This document shows, piece by piece, positions 43,468 through 53,014 of a stretch of DNA of 64,000 nucleotides (the stretch's first letter is position 1; every line of letters begins with the position of its first letter). The notes under the pieces are model-generated. The model was not told the origin of the DNA, did no database searches, and was given only the letters and a program-made list of their open reading frames with translations. Made by a program: the position numbers and the translations under genes. This DNA is from Pseudomonas sp. v388 (GTDB lineage Bacteria; Pseudomonadota; Gammaproteobacteria; Pseudomonadales; Pseudomonadaceae): NCBI RefSeq assembly GCF_003935425.1, contig NZ_RHQN01000001.1, positions 124,001 through 188,000 of the forward strand. Direction: 5' to 3'.

Positions 43468-45870
43468 TCATTCCTGTGGAGTGTCTTTCGCCAGGCCTTC
43501 GTTGATCAGCACCATGCTTTGCGGTGCAGACAGGGCTATGCCCAGTTCGCGCAGCCGTCCGAGCACGGTAAACAGCAGGTCGCTTCGCGCGCCGCCCACC
43601 GAGCGTGGGCTGTTGACATAACCACTGGCGCTGATGATCAGGCCGTTGTTGGTCAGATCCTTGAACGTCACCGACGGCGCCGGCGCGTCGAGCACGGCTT
43701 CGTGCTCGGCAAAGGCCTGCAACAGCAGTTCGCGTATCTGCAGGACATCGGTTTCCAGCGGCAGGGTCAGGGTAATGCCCACCACGCCCAACGCATTGCC
43801 CATGGTCACGTTGCGCACGTTCTGTGTGATGAACTGCGAGTTCGGGACGATCACCGTGGAGCGGTCGGACATCTGGATTTCCGTGGCGCGCACGTTGATC
43901 CGGCGGATATCGCCCTCGACCCCGGCCAGACTGACCCAGTCCCCGACTTTGACCGGACGTTCGGTCAGCAGGATCAGGCCGGAGATGAAGTTCTGCACAA
44001 TGGCTTGCAGGCCGAAACCGATCCCCACCGACAGCGCACTGACGACCCAGGTCAGGTTGGTCAGGCTGATGTGCAGCGTGGACATCACCACGCCCACCAC
44101 CAGCACAAACCCGATATAACCGATCAAGGTCACAAGGGACGCCTGCATGCCGGCATCCATGGTGGTTTCAGGCAGCAGCCGCTGTCCGAACCAGTCCTTG
44201 AGCACCCGAACGCTCAGCAGGCCGATGACCAGGCACGCCAGTGCCAGCAGGATGTCGCCGGGTACGATATTCAGGTTGCCCAGGGATTTGTTGGTGAAGT
44301 CGAGCTGGATAAAGCTCTGCAGCAGCTCACCCGGGCTGGAACCCGAGGGCATGAACGCGAGCAGCACCGCCGTAAGCAACAACAGGGTACGGCCGATACC
44401 GGCCAGTATCGTGCTGGCCTGGGCCTGGTGCCGTGCCGACAGACCCAACGCCGAACCCAGTGCCAAGCCGCCGGGTTGCCTGGGCGACAGGAGGGTTTCG
44501 CAGACGTCGCCAAAGCAGGCAATCAACAGATAAGCGGTGGATGCCACCACGCTCATCCAGAGCAGCTTCACGGCCAGAAAATACGCCAGGGTCAGGTAAC
44601 CGCTGAGCAAGGCCAGAAGACTCAGTCCTACCCAGACCGCGATCACGAATGGAATCAGCCCGGCGAAGCCCGCCGGTCTTTGCAGTTCGTACTTGCGGCG
44701 AATGCGGCGGTAGCGCACCAGGGCGAAGAAAAATACCAGCGAAACGGCCAGTGCCGTCAGCCCATTGACCGCCACCGTAAGCGCCAGACTGCTGGCGATT
44801 ACGCTGTTGATGCGTTCCTGCGTACCGATGATCATCAGGGCCAGCGCCAGCACGACAGGGAAACGGCCCATGGCGGTGGCGATCTGGTCTGGAATCTGTG
44901 GCAGACGCCAGGAAGGATGGGGCAGCATCAACAGTGCGCGGCCCAGGCCCACGATAAAGGCGCAGAAGGTGATCAGTGTCTGCAATTGATCGAGCAGATT
45001 GAGCACGTCATTGCTCAGCACTGCATTGCTTTCCACCCCCCAGCGCAGCAAGGAGGTGGCTGCGGTGATGGTAAGGATGGTCGATAACCCGACGGCCAGC
45101 GCCAGGGCGCTGCGGCGCAGGCGACCTTCCGGGAGCCAGCGGACCATCGCCCGTATCAGCAAGCTTTCCAGCAGGCGTCGGCCAACGATCCATATCAACA
45201 ACGCACCGGTCAGGATGGTGAGGAACAGGGTGCGTTTGCCCGGTGCCAGTACGCTGTCGAAGACCGCTCGCACATCGACCAGCAGCCCTTGCAGACGGCC
45301 CAGGTCATCGTCGGTAGGGCGGATCAGCGTGGACCAGAACGCGGAGCTGAGCGGACTGGCCGTGCGCGTGCTGATTTGCGAGTCAAAAAGGCTGCGACGC
45401 AGACTGAAGATCTGGATCGCCAGATCTCGGGCCGACTGGCTCAGCGCATTGGTCTGGCGCTCATCATTGACCAGCGCGTTTTTCTGAGCCGTCAGGGCTT
45501 TGCGTTGACTGGTCAGGCCGGGCGCCTCGTCAGGTTGCACCGGCCCGAGAATATTGAGCTGGTCGTTCAGCTGTTCGATGTCAGCGGCTTGCCGGGCGAT
45601 AAGACCGTCGGCCTGTTTCTGCACCTGCAACGCCGCCTGGCGCAGGTTCGACAGCAGGTCGTCATTGGCGTTGACCGTGACTTTTTGGCGGATCTGGTCC
45701 AGCTGCTGATTGAGGTCCTCCAGACTCGCTTCTTCAACCTCCGCCGGCTGGCTGCTGGAACCATTGGCTGGCGTAGAAGGGGTTGGCTGCGCGATGGCCG
45801 GCAAGGTGACGCACAGCAGCAGTAGGGCGAGTAACCCGATGTAGAAACGGTTCAGCGTGGCTTGCTGCAT
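43468..45870 (-). CDS. Large MscS-family mechanosensitive channel (DUF3772)
   Basis: This 800-residue inner-membrane protein has a 27-residue signal peptide, a periplasmic coiled-coil region (about residues 45-165, rich in Gln and Leu), about ten helices, and the MscS pore and beta domain from about residue 600. The pore-lining helix ALSVGIGFGLQAIVQNFISG is read by its GIGFGLQ and QNFISG elements, and SLAGVEGDIRRINVRATEI follows. It opens under membrane tension to release solutes in hypo-osmotic shock. The layout matches the DUF3772-containing large channels of pseudomonads. It is a single gene with a 285-base gap upstream in which I see no gene. Confidence 0.9.
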   Translation of the reverse strand: MQQATLNRFYIGLLALLLLCVTLPAIAQPTPSTPANGSSSQPAEVEEASLEDLNQQLDQIRQKVTVNANDDLLSNLRQAALQVQKQADGLIARQAADIEQLNDQLNILGPVQPDEAPGLTSQRKALTAQKNALVNDERQTNALSQSARDLAIQIFSLRRSLFDSQISTRTASPLSSAFWSTLIRPTDDDLGRLQGLLVDVRAVFDSVLAPGKRTLFLTILTGALLIWIVGRRLLESLLIRAMVRWLPEGRLRRSALALAVGLSTILTITAATSLLRWGVESNAVLSNDVLNLLDQLQTLITFCAFIVGLGRALLMLPHPSWRLPQIPDQIATAMGRFPVVLALALMIIGTQERINSVIASSLALTVAVNGLTALAVSLVFFFALVRYRRIRRKYELQRPAGFAGLIPFVIAVWVGLSLLALLSGYLTLAYFLAVKLLWMSVVASTAYLLIACFGDVCETLLSPRQPGGLALGSALGLSARHQAQASTILAGIGRTLLLLTAVLLAFMPSGSSPGELLQSFIQLDFTNKSLGNLNIVPGDILLALACLVIGLLSVRVLKDWFGQRLLPETTMDAGMQASLVTLIGYIGFVLVVGVVMSTLHISLTNLTWVVSALSVGIGFGLQAIVQNFISGLILLTERPVKVGDWVSLAGVEGDIRRINVRATEIQMSDRSTVIVPNSQFITQNVRNVTMGNALGVVGITLTLPLETDVLQIRELLLQAFAEHEAVLDAPAPSVTFKDLTNNGLIISASGYVNSPRSVGGARSDLLFTVLGRLRELGIALSAPQSMVLINEGLAKDTPQE

Positions 45871-46155
45871 TCTCTTTCTCTTTCCTTCTTGGCGTTAAGC
45901 GGCCGACGAGATCCCTATCGCGGTGGCCCAGGCCGCCGCGACGCATCATTGCTGAACCCGTGCAGAATGCGAAGCCGTTCGTGGGGGCGAACGGGCGTGC
46001 AGGCGCTGCCATTCTACTTAAAGAACCGGCGCCGGCTTCAGGAAGTTGACACGATCCGACCACAGCCCGCTCTCGAATCCCCATGGAACAAGGGATGGCC
46101 GGGCCGGCTGCAGGGTAGCCGGTCACTGCGTGCCTGACCAGCTGCCCGCTTCCCG

Positions 46156-46500
46156 CTACCAGGCGCCCAGGCCAACGGGGCTGTTCGAATCTTCATCCGC
46201 GCCGGTCGGCCAGGCAGGCCCCTCGACATGGTAGACCGTCGGTTCCTCCGAAAAAAACGCCTCCAGGCCCATCATGAACACTCGATGGTCTTCACTTTCT
46301 TCAAAACCCGGCGTGTGATCCTCGAGTGATTGCCATCGTACGATCAGATTGAATTGCTCGGGAGTTTCAATCCCCTGAGCGAGTACATGGCCGCGGTAGC
46401 CCTTCGCACGGGTAAGCAAAGGCGCAACCTCGGCAAATGCTTGTCTGAACATCTCAGTGCGTTCTTGGTGAATCGGGAGTAGAGCAATCTCATAAATCAT
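46156..46500 (-). CDS. ABM-domain (antibiotic biosynthesis monooxygenase-like) protein
   Basis: This 114-residue protein has a dimeric alpha-beta barrel core, MIYEIALLPI to FNLIVRWQSLEDH, typical of ABM/YgiN-like proteins, which act as quinol monooxygenases or haem/peroxide-related enzymes. It lies 41 bases after the oxidoreductase gene on the same strand and is probably in the ArsR-controlled operon. The C-terminal 30 residues look unstructured. The substrate is unknown; a quinone is a reasonable guess. Confidence 0.78.
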   Translation of the reverse strand: MIYEIALLPIHQERTEMFRQAFAEVAPLLTRAKGYRGHVLAQGIETPEQFNLIVRWQSLEDHTPGFEESEDHRVFMMGLEAFFSEEPTVYHVEGPAWPTGADEDSNSPVGLGAW

Positions 46501-46541
46501 GGCGTGCCTCGCAGTTGTGTTGACCGATTGAAAACAGGCGC

Positions 46542-47516
46542 CTACGGGAGGAGCGATGACTCGACCGCAATCGCGATTTTTCCTTGAACCCCGTTGTTGC
46601 GACTCTCCAGCCGAGCGTGGGCGAGGGCGATGTCGGCGAGCGAATAGACCGCACCTACGTGTGGCCGCAGCTGACCCAGCGCTACCGATGCGCTCAATTC
46701 ATCGAGCTTGCCGCGGTTCTGCCGGGTGAACACGAAGTGATAGCTCGCGTTCTTGCCCCAGGCGTGGACCAGGTTTTGCGGCTGTGCAATGTCCACGATG
46801 GTCACGACGCGGCCAAGCTGTGCCAGCGCCTCAGGGCTGCGCGACAAGGTATCGCCGCCGATGGTGTCGAACACCACATCCACTCCGCGGCCGGCCGTCT
46901 CCCGCATGATGGCGTCGAGGTAATCCTCTTTTTCGTAGTCGATCACCACATCGGCCCCCATGCTGCGTGCGAACTCGGCATTGGCCTGGCGCACGGTCGT
47001 GAACACCCGGGCTCCCATGGCTTTTGCCAGCTGGATCGCCACATGACCGACGCCACCCGCGCCGCCGTGGATCAGTATGCTTTCACCCACCCGCAGCGCC
47101 GCGCGCACGATCAATGCTTCCCAGGCCGTCCCGCCCACCAGACTCAGACTGGCCGCCTCGAGATGACTGAGCGAGGCCGGCTTCTTCCCGATGATGCTTT
47201 CGGCCGCCACGTGGTATTCGGCGTAGCTTCCGGGGCCGTCGAATATCTGCGGTGTGTACCAGACTTCGTCTCCGGGCACGAAGGCTGTTACGCCTGGGCC
47301 CACTTCCTCGACAACGCCCGATACATCGTGTCCGGTAATCGCCGGCAGTTGCACCAGATCGGAATAGTCACCGCGTCGCACCTGGTAATCCAACGGGTTG
47401 ATGGAAGTCGCGTAGACCCGGACCAGGACTTGCCCCGCTTGCGGCACAGGCTTTGGCACCTCGCGCAGCTCGAACGATTCCGGCCGGCCAAATGATTTGA
47501 GTACCATCGCTTTCAT
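46542..47516 (-). CDS. Zinc-independent MDR quinone oxidoreductase-like enzyme
   Basis: This 324-residue medium-chain dehydrogenase/reductase has a GroES-like N-terminal domain and the NADPH-binding loop [12 protein letters not shown] near residue 150. It lacks the structural-zinc cysteine cluster, which places it with quinone/enone reductases. It probably reduces quinones or unsaturated carbonyls. The ATG at 47516 follows the perfect palindrome at 47544-47565, so the start before it (47567) would put the operator inside the gene and is rejected. It forms an operon with the ABM protein downstream and is controlled by the ArsR-type gene upstream. Confidence 0.87.
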   Translation of the reverse strand: MKAMVLKSFGRPESFELREVPKPVPQAGQVLVRVYATSINPLDYQVRRGDYSDLVQLPAITGHDVSGVVEEVGPGVTAFVPGDEVWYTPQIFDGPGSYAEYHVAAESIIGKKPASLSHLEAASLSLVGGTAWEALIVRAALRVGESILIHGGAGGVGHVAIQLAKAMGARVFTTVRQANAEFARSMGADVVIDYEKEDYLDAIMRETAGRGVDVVFDTIGGDTLSRSPEALAQLGRVVTIVDIAQPQNLVHAWGKNASYHFVFTRQNRGKLDELSASVALGQLRPHVGAVYSLADIALAHARLESRNNGVQGKIAIAVESSLLP

Positions 47517-47543
47517 TTTTGAATCCTCATATCGACGAAAAGG

Positions 47544-47565
47544 GATATCGAGATATCTCGATATC
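47544..47565. promoter_or_regulatory. ArsR-type operator before the oxidoreductase gene
   Basis: GATATCGAGAT and its exact complement ATCTCGATATC form a perfect 22-bp palindrome between the ArsR stop and the oxidoreductase start. A related site, ATATCGAGAT-TTACCGATAT, lies upstream of the ArsR gene at 47891-47910, giving strong evidence that the regulator controls itself and the oxidoreductase. Confidence 0.85.
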
Positions 47566-47578
47566 ATGCGGTAAAAAA

Positions 47579-47881
47579 TTACAGCTCTTTCCCTATGATC
47601 TCGGCCAGCGCACGGATGGTTGCTTCATTGCGTTTGTAGTAAGTCCACTGACCGACGCGGGTGACTTCCACCAGGCCCACTCGTTGCAGAGTGGCCAGAT
47701 AGCCAGACACCGTTGACTGCGACAGCCCGATACCTTCCTGAATACTGCTGACGCAGACGCCCACCGTGAGCACGTCGCCTTCGTCCTGGGCCGGAAAGTT
47801 CTTTGCGGGATCCTTCAAGCCTTTCAAGATATCCAGGCGAGTACGGTTCGAGAGAGCTTTGAATATTTCGATCAATTCCAT
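47579..47881 (-). CDS. ArsR-family transcriptional regulator
   Basis: This 100-residue winged-helix protein starts [20 protein letters not shown] and has the recognition region [20 protein letters not shown] and wing [11 protein letters not shown]. Only one cysteine (VGVCVSS) is present, with no metal-binding CxC motif, so the signal is probably organic or redox rather than arsenic or zinc. It is upstream of the oxidoreductase on the same strand, with near-palindromic ATATCGAGAT sites before both genes. The ATG at 47881 gives normal length. Confidence 0.9.
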   Translation of the reverse strand: MELIEIFKALSNRTRLDILKGLKDPAKNFPAQDEGDVLTVGVCVSSIQEGIGLSQSTVSGYLATLQRVGLVEVTRVGQWTYYKRNEATIRALAEIIGKEL

Positions 47882-47890
47882 ACGCTGAGA

Positions 47891-47910
47891 ATATCGAGAT
47901 TTACCGATAT
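47891..47910. promoter_or_regulatory. ArsR-type operator before the ArsR gene
   Basis: ATATCGAGAT at 47891-47900 followed by TTACCGATAT matches the perfect palindrome at 47544-47565 in its left half, with a weaker right half. It lies nine bases before the start codon and should mediate autorepression. Confidence 0.75.
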
Positions 47911-47996
47911 GTCAATGTGGGAAGCATTTGCCCGACGGAAGGCTGTCCGGGCTGGATCGAAACAGCCGGTGCTGCCTCTTGCCCGTCGGCGAGCGG

Positions 47997-48236
47997 CTAT
48001 TTCTGACGCGCCTTGGCCTCTGCGGCAAGGCATTCAAGGGCGAACTGCTCTGTGTAGGTCATCTGGATCGGCGTGGTTTCACCTTTGACGGTCCTTTCCC
48101 CATCGAGAATGTAGCGAATTCGCTTGTCAGTCACGCCGATGCGCTTGGCGATCCACGAAGGTGTCTGACCGATGCGCGCAATCAGCTTGTCGGCATAGTC
48201 GGTGGAGGGGTTATAGCGTTCTGCGTTGGGTGTCAT
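47997..48236 (-). CDS. Small helix-turn-helix DNA-binding protein
   Basis: This 79-residue protein has a predicted helix-turn-helix in QTPSWIAKRIGVTDKRIRYI, similar to short XRE-like or plasmid/phage regulators, with no partner domain. The ATG at 48236 gives a compact protein; the frame remains open 45 codons upstream but enters the promoter region of the siderophore receptor. The target is unknown. It lies divergent from the TonB receptor. Confidence 0.65.
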   Translation of the reverse strand: MTPNAERYNPSTDYADKLIARIGQTPSWIAKRIGVTDKRIRYILDGERTVKGETTPIQMTYTEQFALECLAAEAKARQK

Positions 48237-48356
48237 GTGACGTCCGGGTAAAGGTCGGGTGCTGGCTGGGCCGGCAGTATGCAGCACCGCACGCGGATTG
48301 TTCGGTTGTGATCCCGCAGCCGACCTTTTTTTCTGCTGATTGTTCAAATTGCTACA

Positions 48357-48381
48357 GAGAAGGATTCGCATTCGCTATAAT
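48357..48381 (+). promoter_or_regulatory. Fur-box-like site and -10 element of the siderophore receptor
   Basis: GAGAAGGATTCGCATTCGC at 48357-48375 matches 13 of 19 positions of the classical Fur consensus by hand count. It is followed directly by TATAAT at 48376-48381, a perfect -10 element. A Fur dimer here would block the promoter, as expected for an iron-regulated receptor 65 bases before its ATG. Confidence 0.65.
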
Positions 48382-48445
48382 GCCGCGGCTTGGCCCACAC
48401 CCTTACGATTAAGCGCTCATCCCCTCACGATCAGCAGGATTGCTC

Positions 48446-50677
48446 ATGTCTATCCCACTTTTTCCACGCAAGGCCGCACTGAACTCCGTCTGGCTGCCGA
48501 TTTGCCTCATGGCCAGCTTTTCCTCGGCAGCCGTTTATGCGCAAACAGCCATAGAGCTTCCCGTGCAGGAGACGCAGCCGGCCGACACCGGCGCAAGCCA
48601 GGGCGCGACGATGGAACTGGGAGAGACGGCGATCTCTGCAAGTGCCGACGCTTCGAAAGAGGGTCTTGTGCCGGAGTTCGAAGGCGGGCAGGTGGCGCGC
48701 GGCGGGCGGGTCGGCATTCTTGGCAACAAGGACTACATGGAAACGCCATTCACGTCCACGTCCTACACCAACCAGCTGATTCAGGATCAGCAGGCGCACA
48801 GCGTGGCGGACATCCTGCAGAATGATCCTTCGGTTCGTATCGCCCGCGGCTTCGGCAACTTCCAGGAGCTGTACGTGGTGCGGGGTTTCCCGCTGTATTC
48901 CGATGACATCTCCTACAACGGCCTTTACGGGCTGTTGCCTCGCCAGTACGTGGCGTCGGAGTTCATCGAACGTGTGGAAGTGTTCCGCGGGGCCAACGCA
49001 TTTCTCAATGGCGCAGCACCGGGCGGCACCGGCATCGGCGGCGCCATCAACATCCTGCCCAAGCGTGCCGGCAACGAACCTCTGACCCGGCTCACCGTCG
49101 GTGCGGAGAACAATGGTTTCGGCACCGTCGCAGCCGACGTGTCGCGTCGTTTTGGCGAAGAAGATCGTTTCGGTGTCCGCTTGAACATGGCCAAGCGCGA
49201 TGGCGAAACGTCGGTAGAAGACCAGGACCGTACCCTGGAAATGTTCGCGCTGGGCCTAGATTACCAAGGGGATCGTCTGCGGTTGTCCGCCGATATCGGC
49301 CATCAGTATCACTTCATCGATAACCCATTGCCGAGCGTTACCCCTGACGGACGTATTCCCAGCGCGCCGGATGCGGACAAGAACTACGGTCAGTCCTGGA
49401 CCTACTCGAAAGAGAAGCAGACGTTCGGGACGTTCCGTGCTGAATACGATCTTTCTGATGCGCTGACGACGTGGGCCGCAGTCGGCATGCGCAAGGGTGA
49501 AGAGAAGAACAGTCTGGCTAATCCTCGAACAAGGTCTTCTGGTCAGACCTACGCTTATCGTTTCGACAATTACCGGGAAGAAACTGTAACGACCGGCGAG
49601 GTCGGTATGCGTTTCAACCTTCAGACCGGTCCGATATCCCATGAGTGGGTAGTTTCAGGATCCATGTTCGACACCAAAGATCGAAACGCGTATGCGGCGA
49701 GCGACTATGCCGGATTTGACGTTGATCTTTACAACCCATATGACACCGCTAAACCGGAGAACGAAAACTTCGGCGGCTCTATGTCAGACCCCAAGATTAC
49801 AGCACGGACCCACACCCAAAGCCTCGCGATTGCTGACACACTCGGCTTCTTCGACGACAAGCTACTGGTCACTCTGGGTGCTCGTCGCCAAGGTTTGGAC
49901 ATGACCGGATACGATTACGACACCGGTAATCGTAACTCGCAGTACAAGCAGTACGAGACTACGCCGGTCGCAGGCATCGTTTACCAGTTGAACAGTGAGC
50001 TCTCTGTTTATGCGAACTACATCGAGGGGTTGACCAAAGGTGACACGGCGGGACAAGACACGATCAACAGAGGGCAGTCGTTGGCACCCTACGTTGCCAA
50101 ACAGACCGAGATCGGCTTGAAGTATGACGGCGGCGTCTTGGGCGGCAGCTTGGCGGTATTCCAGACTGAGAAGCCGGTGGGCATCACCGAAAATCAGGTA
50201 TTCAAGGAAGGCGGCGAACAACGTAACCGCGGTATCGAGCTTTCCGTTTTCGGTCAGCCCGCCCAGAACATTCGCCTGTTGGGTGGTGTGACATTGCTTG
50301 ATGCAGAGTTGACCAAAACCCAGGACGGTACAAACGATGGCAACGAACCGATCGGTGTGCCGAAGGTTCAGGCCAATGTCGGTGCTGAATGGGATGTGCC
50401 GGGAGTCAATGGTCTGAGCTTGAATAGCCGTGTTATCTACACCGGCAGCCAGTACGCCAATAACGAGAACAACCTTGAGATCCCTTCGTGGACTCGCGTG
50501 GATCTCGGCGCGCGCTACGGCTTCAAAGTGGAAGAGCGCGATGTGACCTTGCGGGCGCGTCTCGACAACGTGACAGGTCGCGACTATTGGGCATCCGTCG
50601 GTGGCTACCCAGATTCCAACTACCTGGTCCTCGGCGCCCCGCGTACCTTCTCGGTCAGCGCATCGGTCGATTTCTAA
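48446..50677 (+). CDS. TonB-dependent siderophore receptor
   Basis: This 743-residue outer-membrane protein has a signal peptide of about 34 residues, a plug domain (about 90-215, with VRGFPLYSDDISYNGLYGL and GAAPGGTGIGGAINILPK read by RGFP and PGGTGIGG), and a beta-barrel ending in SVSASVDF. No long N-terminal signalling extension is present. It takes up a ferric siderophore with TonB energy. A Fur-like site overlaps the promoter and a strong terminator follows. The barrel-coding half (from about 49400) is visibly less GC-rich than the plug half, suggesting recombination of the surface-exposed part. Confidence 0.92.
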   Translation: MSIPLFPRKAALNSVWLPICLMASFSSAAVYAQTAIELPVQETQPADTGASQGATMELGETAISASADASKEGLVPEFEGGQVARGGRVGILGNKDYMETPFTSTSYTNQLIQDQQAHSVADILQNDPSVRIARGFGNFQELYVVRGFPLYSDDISYNGLYGLLPRQYVASEFIERVEVFRGANAFLNGAAPGGTGIGGAINILPKRAGNEPLTRLTVGAENNGFGTVAADVSRRFGEEDRFGVRLNMAKRDGETSVEDQDRTLEMFALGLDYQGDRLRLSADIGHQYHFIDNPLPSVTPDGRIPSAPDADKNYGQSWTYSKEKQTFGTFRAEYDLSDALTTWAAVGMRKGEEKNSLANPRTRSSGQTYAYRFDNYREETVTTGEVGMRFNLQTGPISHEWVVSGSMFDTKDRNAYAASDYAGFDVDLYNPYDTAKPENENFGGSMSDPKITARTHTQSLAIADTLGFFDDKLLVTLGARRQGLDMTGYDYDTGNRNSQYKQYETTPVAGIVYQLNSELSVYANYIEGLTKGDTAGQDTINRGQSLAPYVAKQTEIGLKYDGGVLGGSLAVFQTEKPVGITENQVFKEGGEQRNRGIELSVFGQPAQNIRLLGGVTLLDAELTKTQDGTNDGNEPIGVPKVQANVGAEWDVPGVNGLSLNSRVIYTGSQYANNENNLEIPSWTRVDLGARYGFKVEERDVTLRARLDNVTGRDYWASVGGYPDSNYLVLGAPRTFSVSASVDF

Positions 50678-50703
50678 CGCTGAAGAACCGGCGGTACCTG
50701 ACT

Positions 50704-50733
50704 AAAGCGGGAGTTTTCGACTCCCGCTTTTTT
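50704..50733 (+). terminator. Rho-independent terminator
   Basis: GCGGGAG and CTCCCGC form a 7-bp stem with a 7-base loop, flanked by AAA and followed by six T. It ends the siderophore receptor gene. Confidence 0.92.
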
Positions 50734-50811
50734 ATGGTCGGCGATATGTCTGTCCTGCAATGGTGATGGACGTTCCAGCAAGCTCCCATCCACCCCGATA
50801 CCTCCGGCCCA

Positions 50812-52197
50812 TTGCTACGGCTGTGTTCAAATGCACGTTCATTGGTGCTGCCGGATGACCTGAGGGTTTTCTTGGCGGTCATTCGTAAAAATGGTTTCAA
50901 CCATGCGGCGCAAGAGCTGGGGTATTCGCCGGCCTACATCAGCAAGCGCGTCTCGATCCTTGAGGCGACCCTCGGTGCCCGGTTGCTGCACCGGACCACC
51001 CGGCGCGTGGCGCTGACCGTTGATGGCGCGGGGGTGCGGGTCTGGGCTGCGCGATTTTTGGGCGACATGGACGATTTCATCAGCGAGCTGACGGACGCCC
51101 GACAGCAGTTGCGTGGCAGCCTGCACATCTGTAGCTCGTTCGGTTTTGGCCGCAATCACGTTGCACCGGCGATTACCCTGCTGTCGCGGCGCTGTCCCAA
51201 ACCGGAAATTCGCCTGGACGTTTTTGACCGGGTTGGCGATATCGTCAACGAAGGGTTCGATCTGGAAATCCAGGAGGGTGACGACTTACCCGATCAATTG
51301 ATGGGAAAGAAACTGGTCAGCAATCACCGGGTGCTGTGTGCAACACCTGACTACCTCGAACGGCGGGGCATTCCCGAGAATCTGGACGACCTGGCGAAGC
51401 ATGATTGTCTGGTGCTCAAAGAGCGTAACTATGCCGTCGGGATCTGGAATCTGACGAAGGAGGGCGTTGAGGAATCGGTCAGGGTCAGCGGGCCGTTGTC
51501 GTCCAACAATGGCGAGATCGTCTTGCGCTGGGCACTGGCAGGTTCCGGAATAATTCTGCGTTCGTTGTGGGACGTGAAACCCATGCTCGACAGCGGAGAA
51601 CTGGTGCAGGTCCTCAGCGTTTACAGCCAGAGCGCGAACGTCTGGGCGGTGTATCCGCCTATCAATGCCCGGTTCCCCAGCTGCTTGAGGCCCCAGAGGG
51701 CGTGTTCACGGCTGGAGCCGCAGCCGAAATTCGGGCCGACCACCAGAAAATTCGCGCCTTCCCAGGCGGGCTGGTTCAAGACGAATTGTGGATCGGGCGC
51801 ACCTGACTCCAGAAACCGCAGGTCAAAGAAAACACCTTTGTCCAGGCCGGCGCGGTCAATGCCTTTGAGGAACTGCTTGGGCATGATCACGTCGGTGTCA
51901 ATGTTCGACGCGAGAAGGGGAGCCGCTTTTCCGGTGACGATATCAAACGGTTGCATGGCTTACGCGTCCAGTGATCAAACGAACGTCGGTCAGGCGACCA
52001 CGGATTGCGGCCGCAGCGACCATCGCAGGACTCATCAGATGCGTGCGAGCGGCCGCGCCCTGACGCCCCTCGAAATTGCGGTTGGTGCTGGAGGCGCAAC
52101 GATCGCCTGGAGCGAGCTCGCGCACCAGCTTCCACGGCCATGTTGCAGATGGTCATCCGCGCTTCGACACTCAACGCGGAGATGGCCGGTCCGGTAA
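50812..52197 (+). pseudogene. LysR-type regulator with 3' end replaced by antisense leuD/leuC
   Basis: Residues 10-283 are a normal LysR protein (helix-turn-helix in GFNHAAQELGYSPAYISKRV, effector domain ending VWAVYP). At about 51657-51660 the homology stops and the frame runs on for about 180 codons through the opposite strand of truncated leuD and leuC. The regulator has therefore lost only its last few residues, replaced by an Arg/Ser/Pro-rich tail that is not a natural domain. It could still bind DNA. The start is doubtful: the frame opens at a TTG (50812), and the true family start may have been lost. The region equals the LysR-leuCD arrangement of P. aeruginosa, now broken. Confidence 0.75.
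51621..51956 (-). pseudogene. leuD: Truncated leuD (3-isopropylmalate dehydratase small subunit)
   Basis: About 100 of the usual 200 residues remain. NIDTDVIMPKQFL and the glycine loop PNFGCGSSREHALWGL are clear, then homology ends after RALIG at about 51657, where the LysR gene's 3' end begins on the other strand. The last eleven codons are antisense LysR sequence. It could not form a working swivel domain. The gene begins in an overlap with the end of the leuC remnant, as in an intact operon. A functional copy must be elsewhere for leucine synthesis. Confidence 0.85.
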
Positions 52198-52815
52198 ATT
52201 CGATGGCGTAACCGGTAGCACCTGAAGCACCAATTTTCTCGATCAGCGCCATGATGATGTCCTTGGACGTCACGCGCGTGCCCAGCCGGCCCGTTACCGT
52301 GACGCGCATGGTTTTCAGACGTTTGTAGACCAGCGTCTGGGTGGCGAGCAGGTGTTCGATCACCGAGGTGCCGATGCCGAACCCGAATGCACCGAGCGCA
52401 CCATAAGTCGTGGTATGGCTGTCGCCGGCCGCGACCACCATGCCGGGCAGAATGAAACCTTGCTCAGGCGCAACCACATGCTCGATGCCCTGGCGCTTGT
52501 CCTGAACGTCAAACAGCTCGATTCCGAAATCGCGGCAGTTCTCCTGGAAGTACGACACTTGCAGCGCACCGCCCGCATCCGGCATTTGCGCCGTGCGAGC
52601 AGGCGCTGCCGGATTCACGTGATCGACTACGGCAAGGTGGCCGACGGGCGCCACACGCTGCGACCCGCTTCGCGCAAGCCGCTGAACGCCTGAGGGCTGG
52701 TGTACTCGTTGGCAACCTGGCGGTCGATGTAGATCAGCACGTGTCCCTGATCATCCAGGGTACAGACGGTGTGGCTGTCGATGTGTTTCTGGTAAAGGGT
52801 CCGAGGGCTGTTCAT
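51943..52815 (-). pseudogene. leuC: Broken leuC (3-isopropylmalate dehydratase large subunit)
   Basis: The N-terminal 60 codons run from an ATG at 52815 ([12 protein letters not shown] to [16 protein letters not shown]). A frameshift near 52633-52645 moves the frame to one continuing [10 protein letters not shown] through AGDSHTTTYGALGAFGFGIG. At about 52105-52117 some 200 codons, including the Fe-S cysteine region, are missing. The remainder resumes in a third frame as [14 protein letters not shown] to [10 protein letters not shown]. Two independent lesions make this non-functional. It is adjacent to truncated leuD, so the whole operon is decaying. Confidence 0.88.
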
Positions 52816-53014
52816 AGCGGCTGCGCTCTTGTTGTTGCGCAAAATCACGGTGAGGATTGCTACAGAATATTCCTTATGGAAACTGCATCAATGGCCTGGA
52901 AGTGTTCGTGTACAACACGATTCGTGAGTAGTCATGCGCGAAAAGCGGTTCCAGCACCAAGCTGCCCCCATTGGCGGTTACATTTACTAATCCTCTCGTT
53001 TTTCAGGACCCGCA

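Noticed and set aside
43426-45087. 553-codon open frame antisense to the MscS channel
   Set aside because: Very high Gln/His content typical of the complement of hydrophobic codons; no ribosome binding site or domain.
45976-46000. REP-like GTTCGTGGGGGCGAACGGG segment
   Set aside because: Only a partial inverted repeat and no second matching copy in the window.
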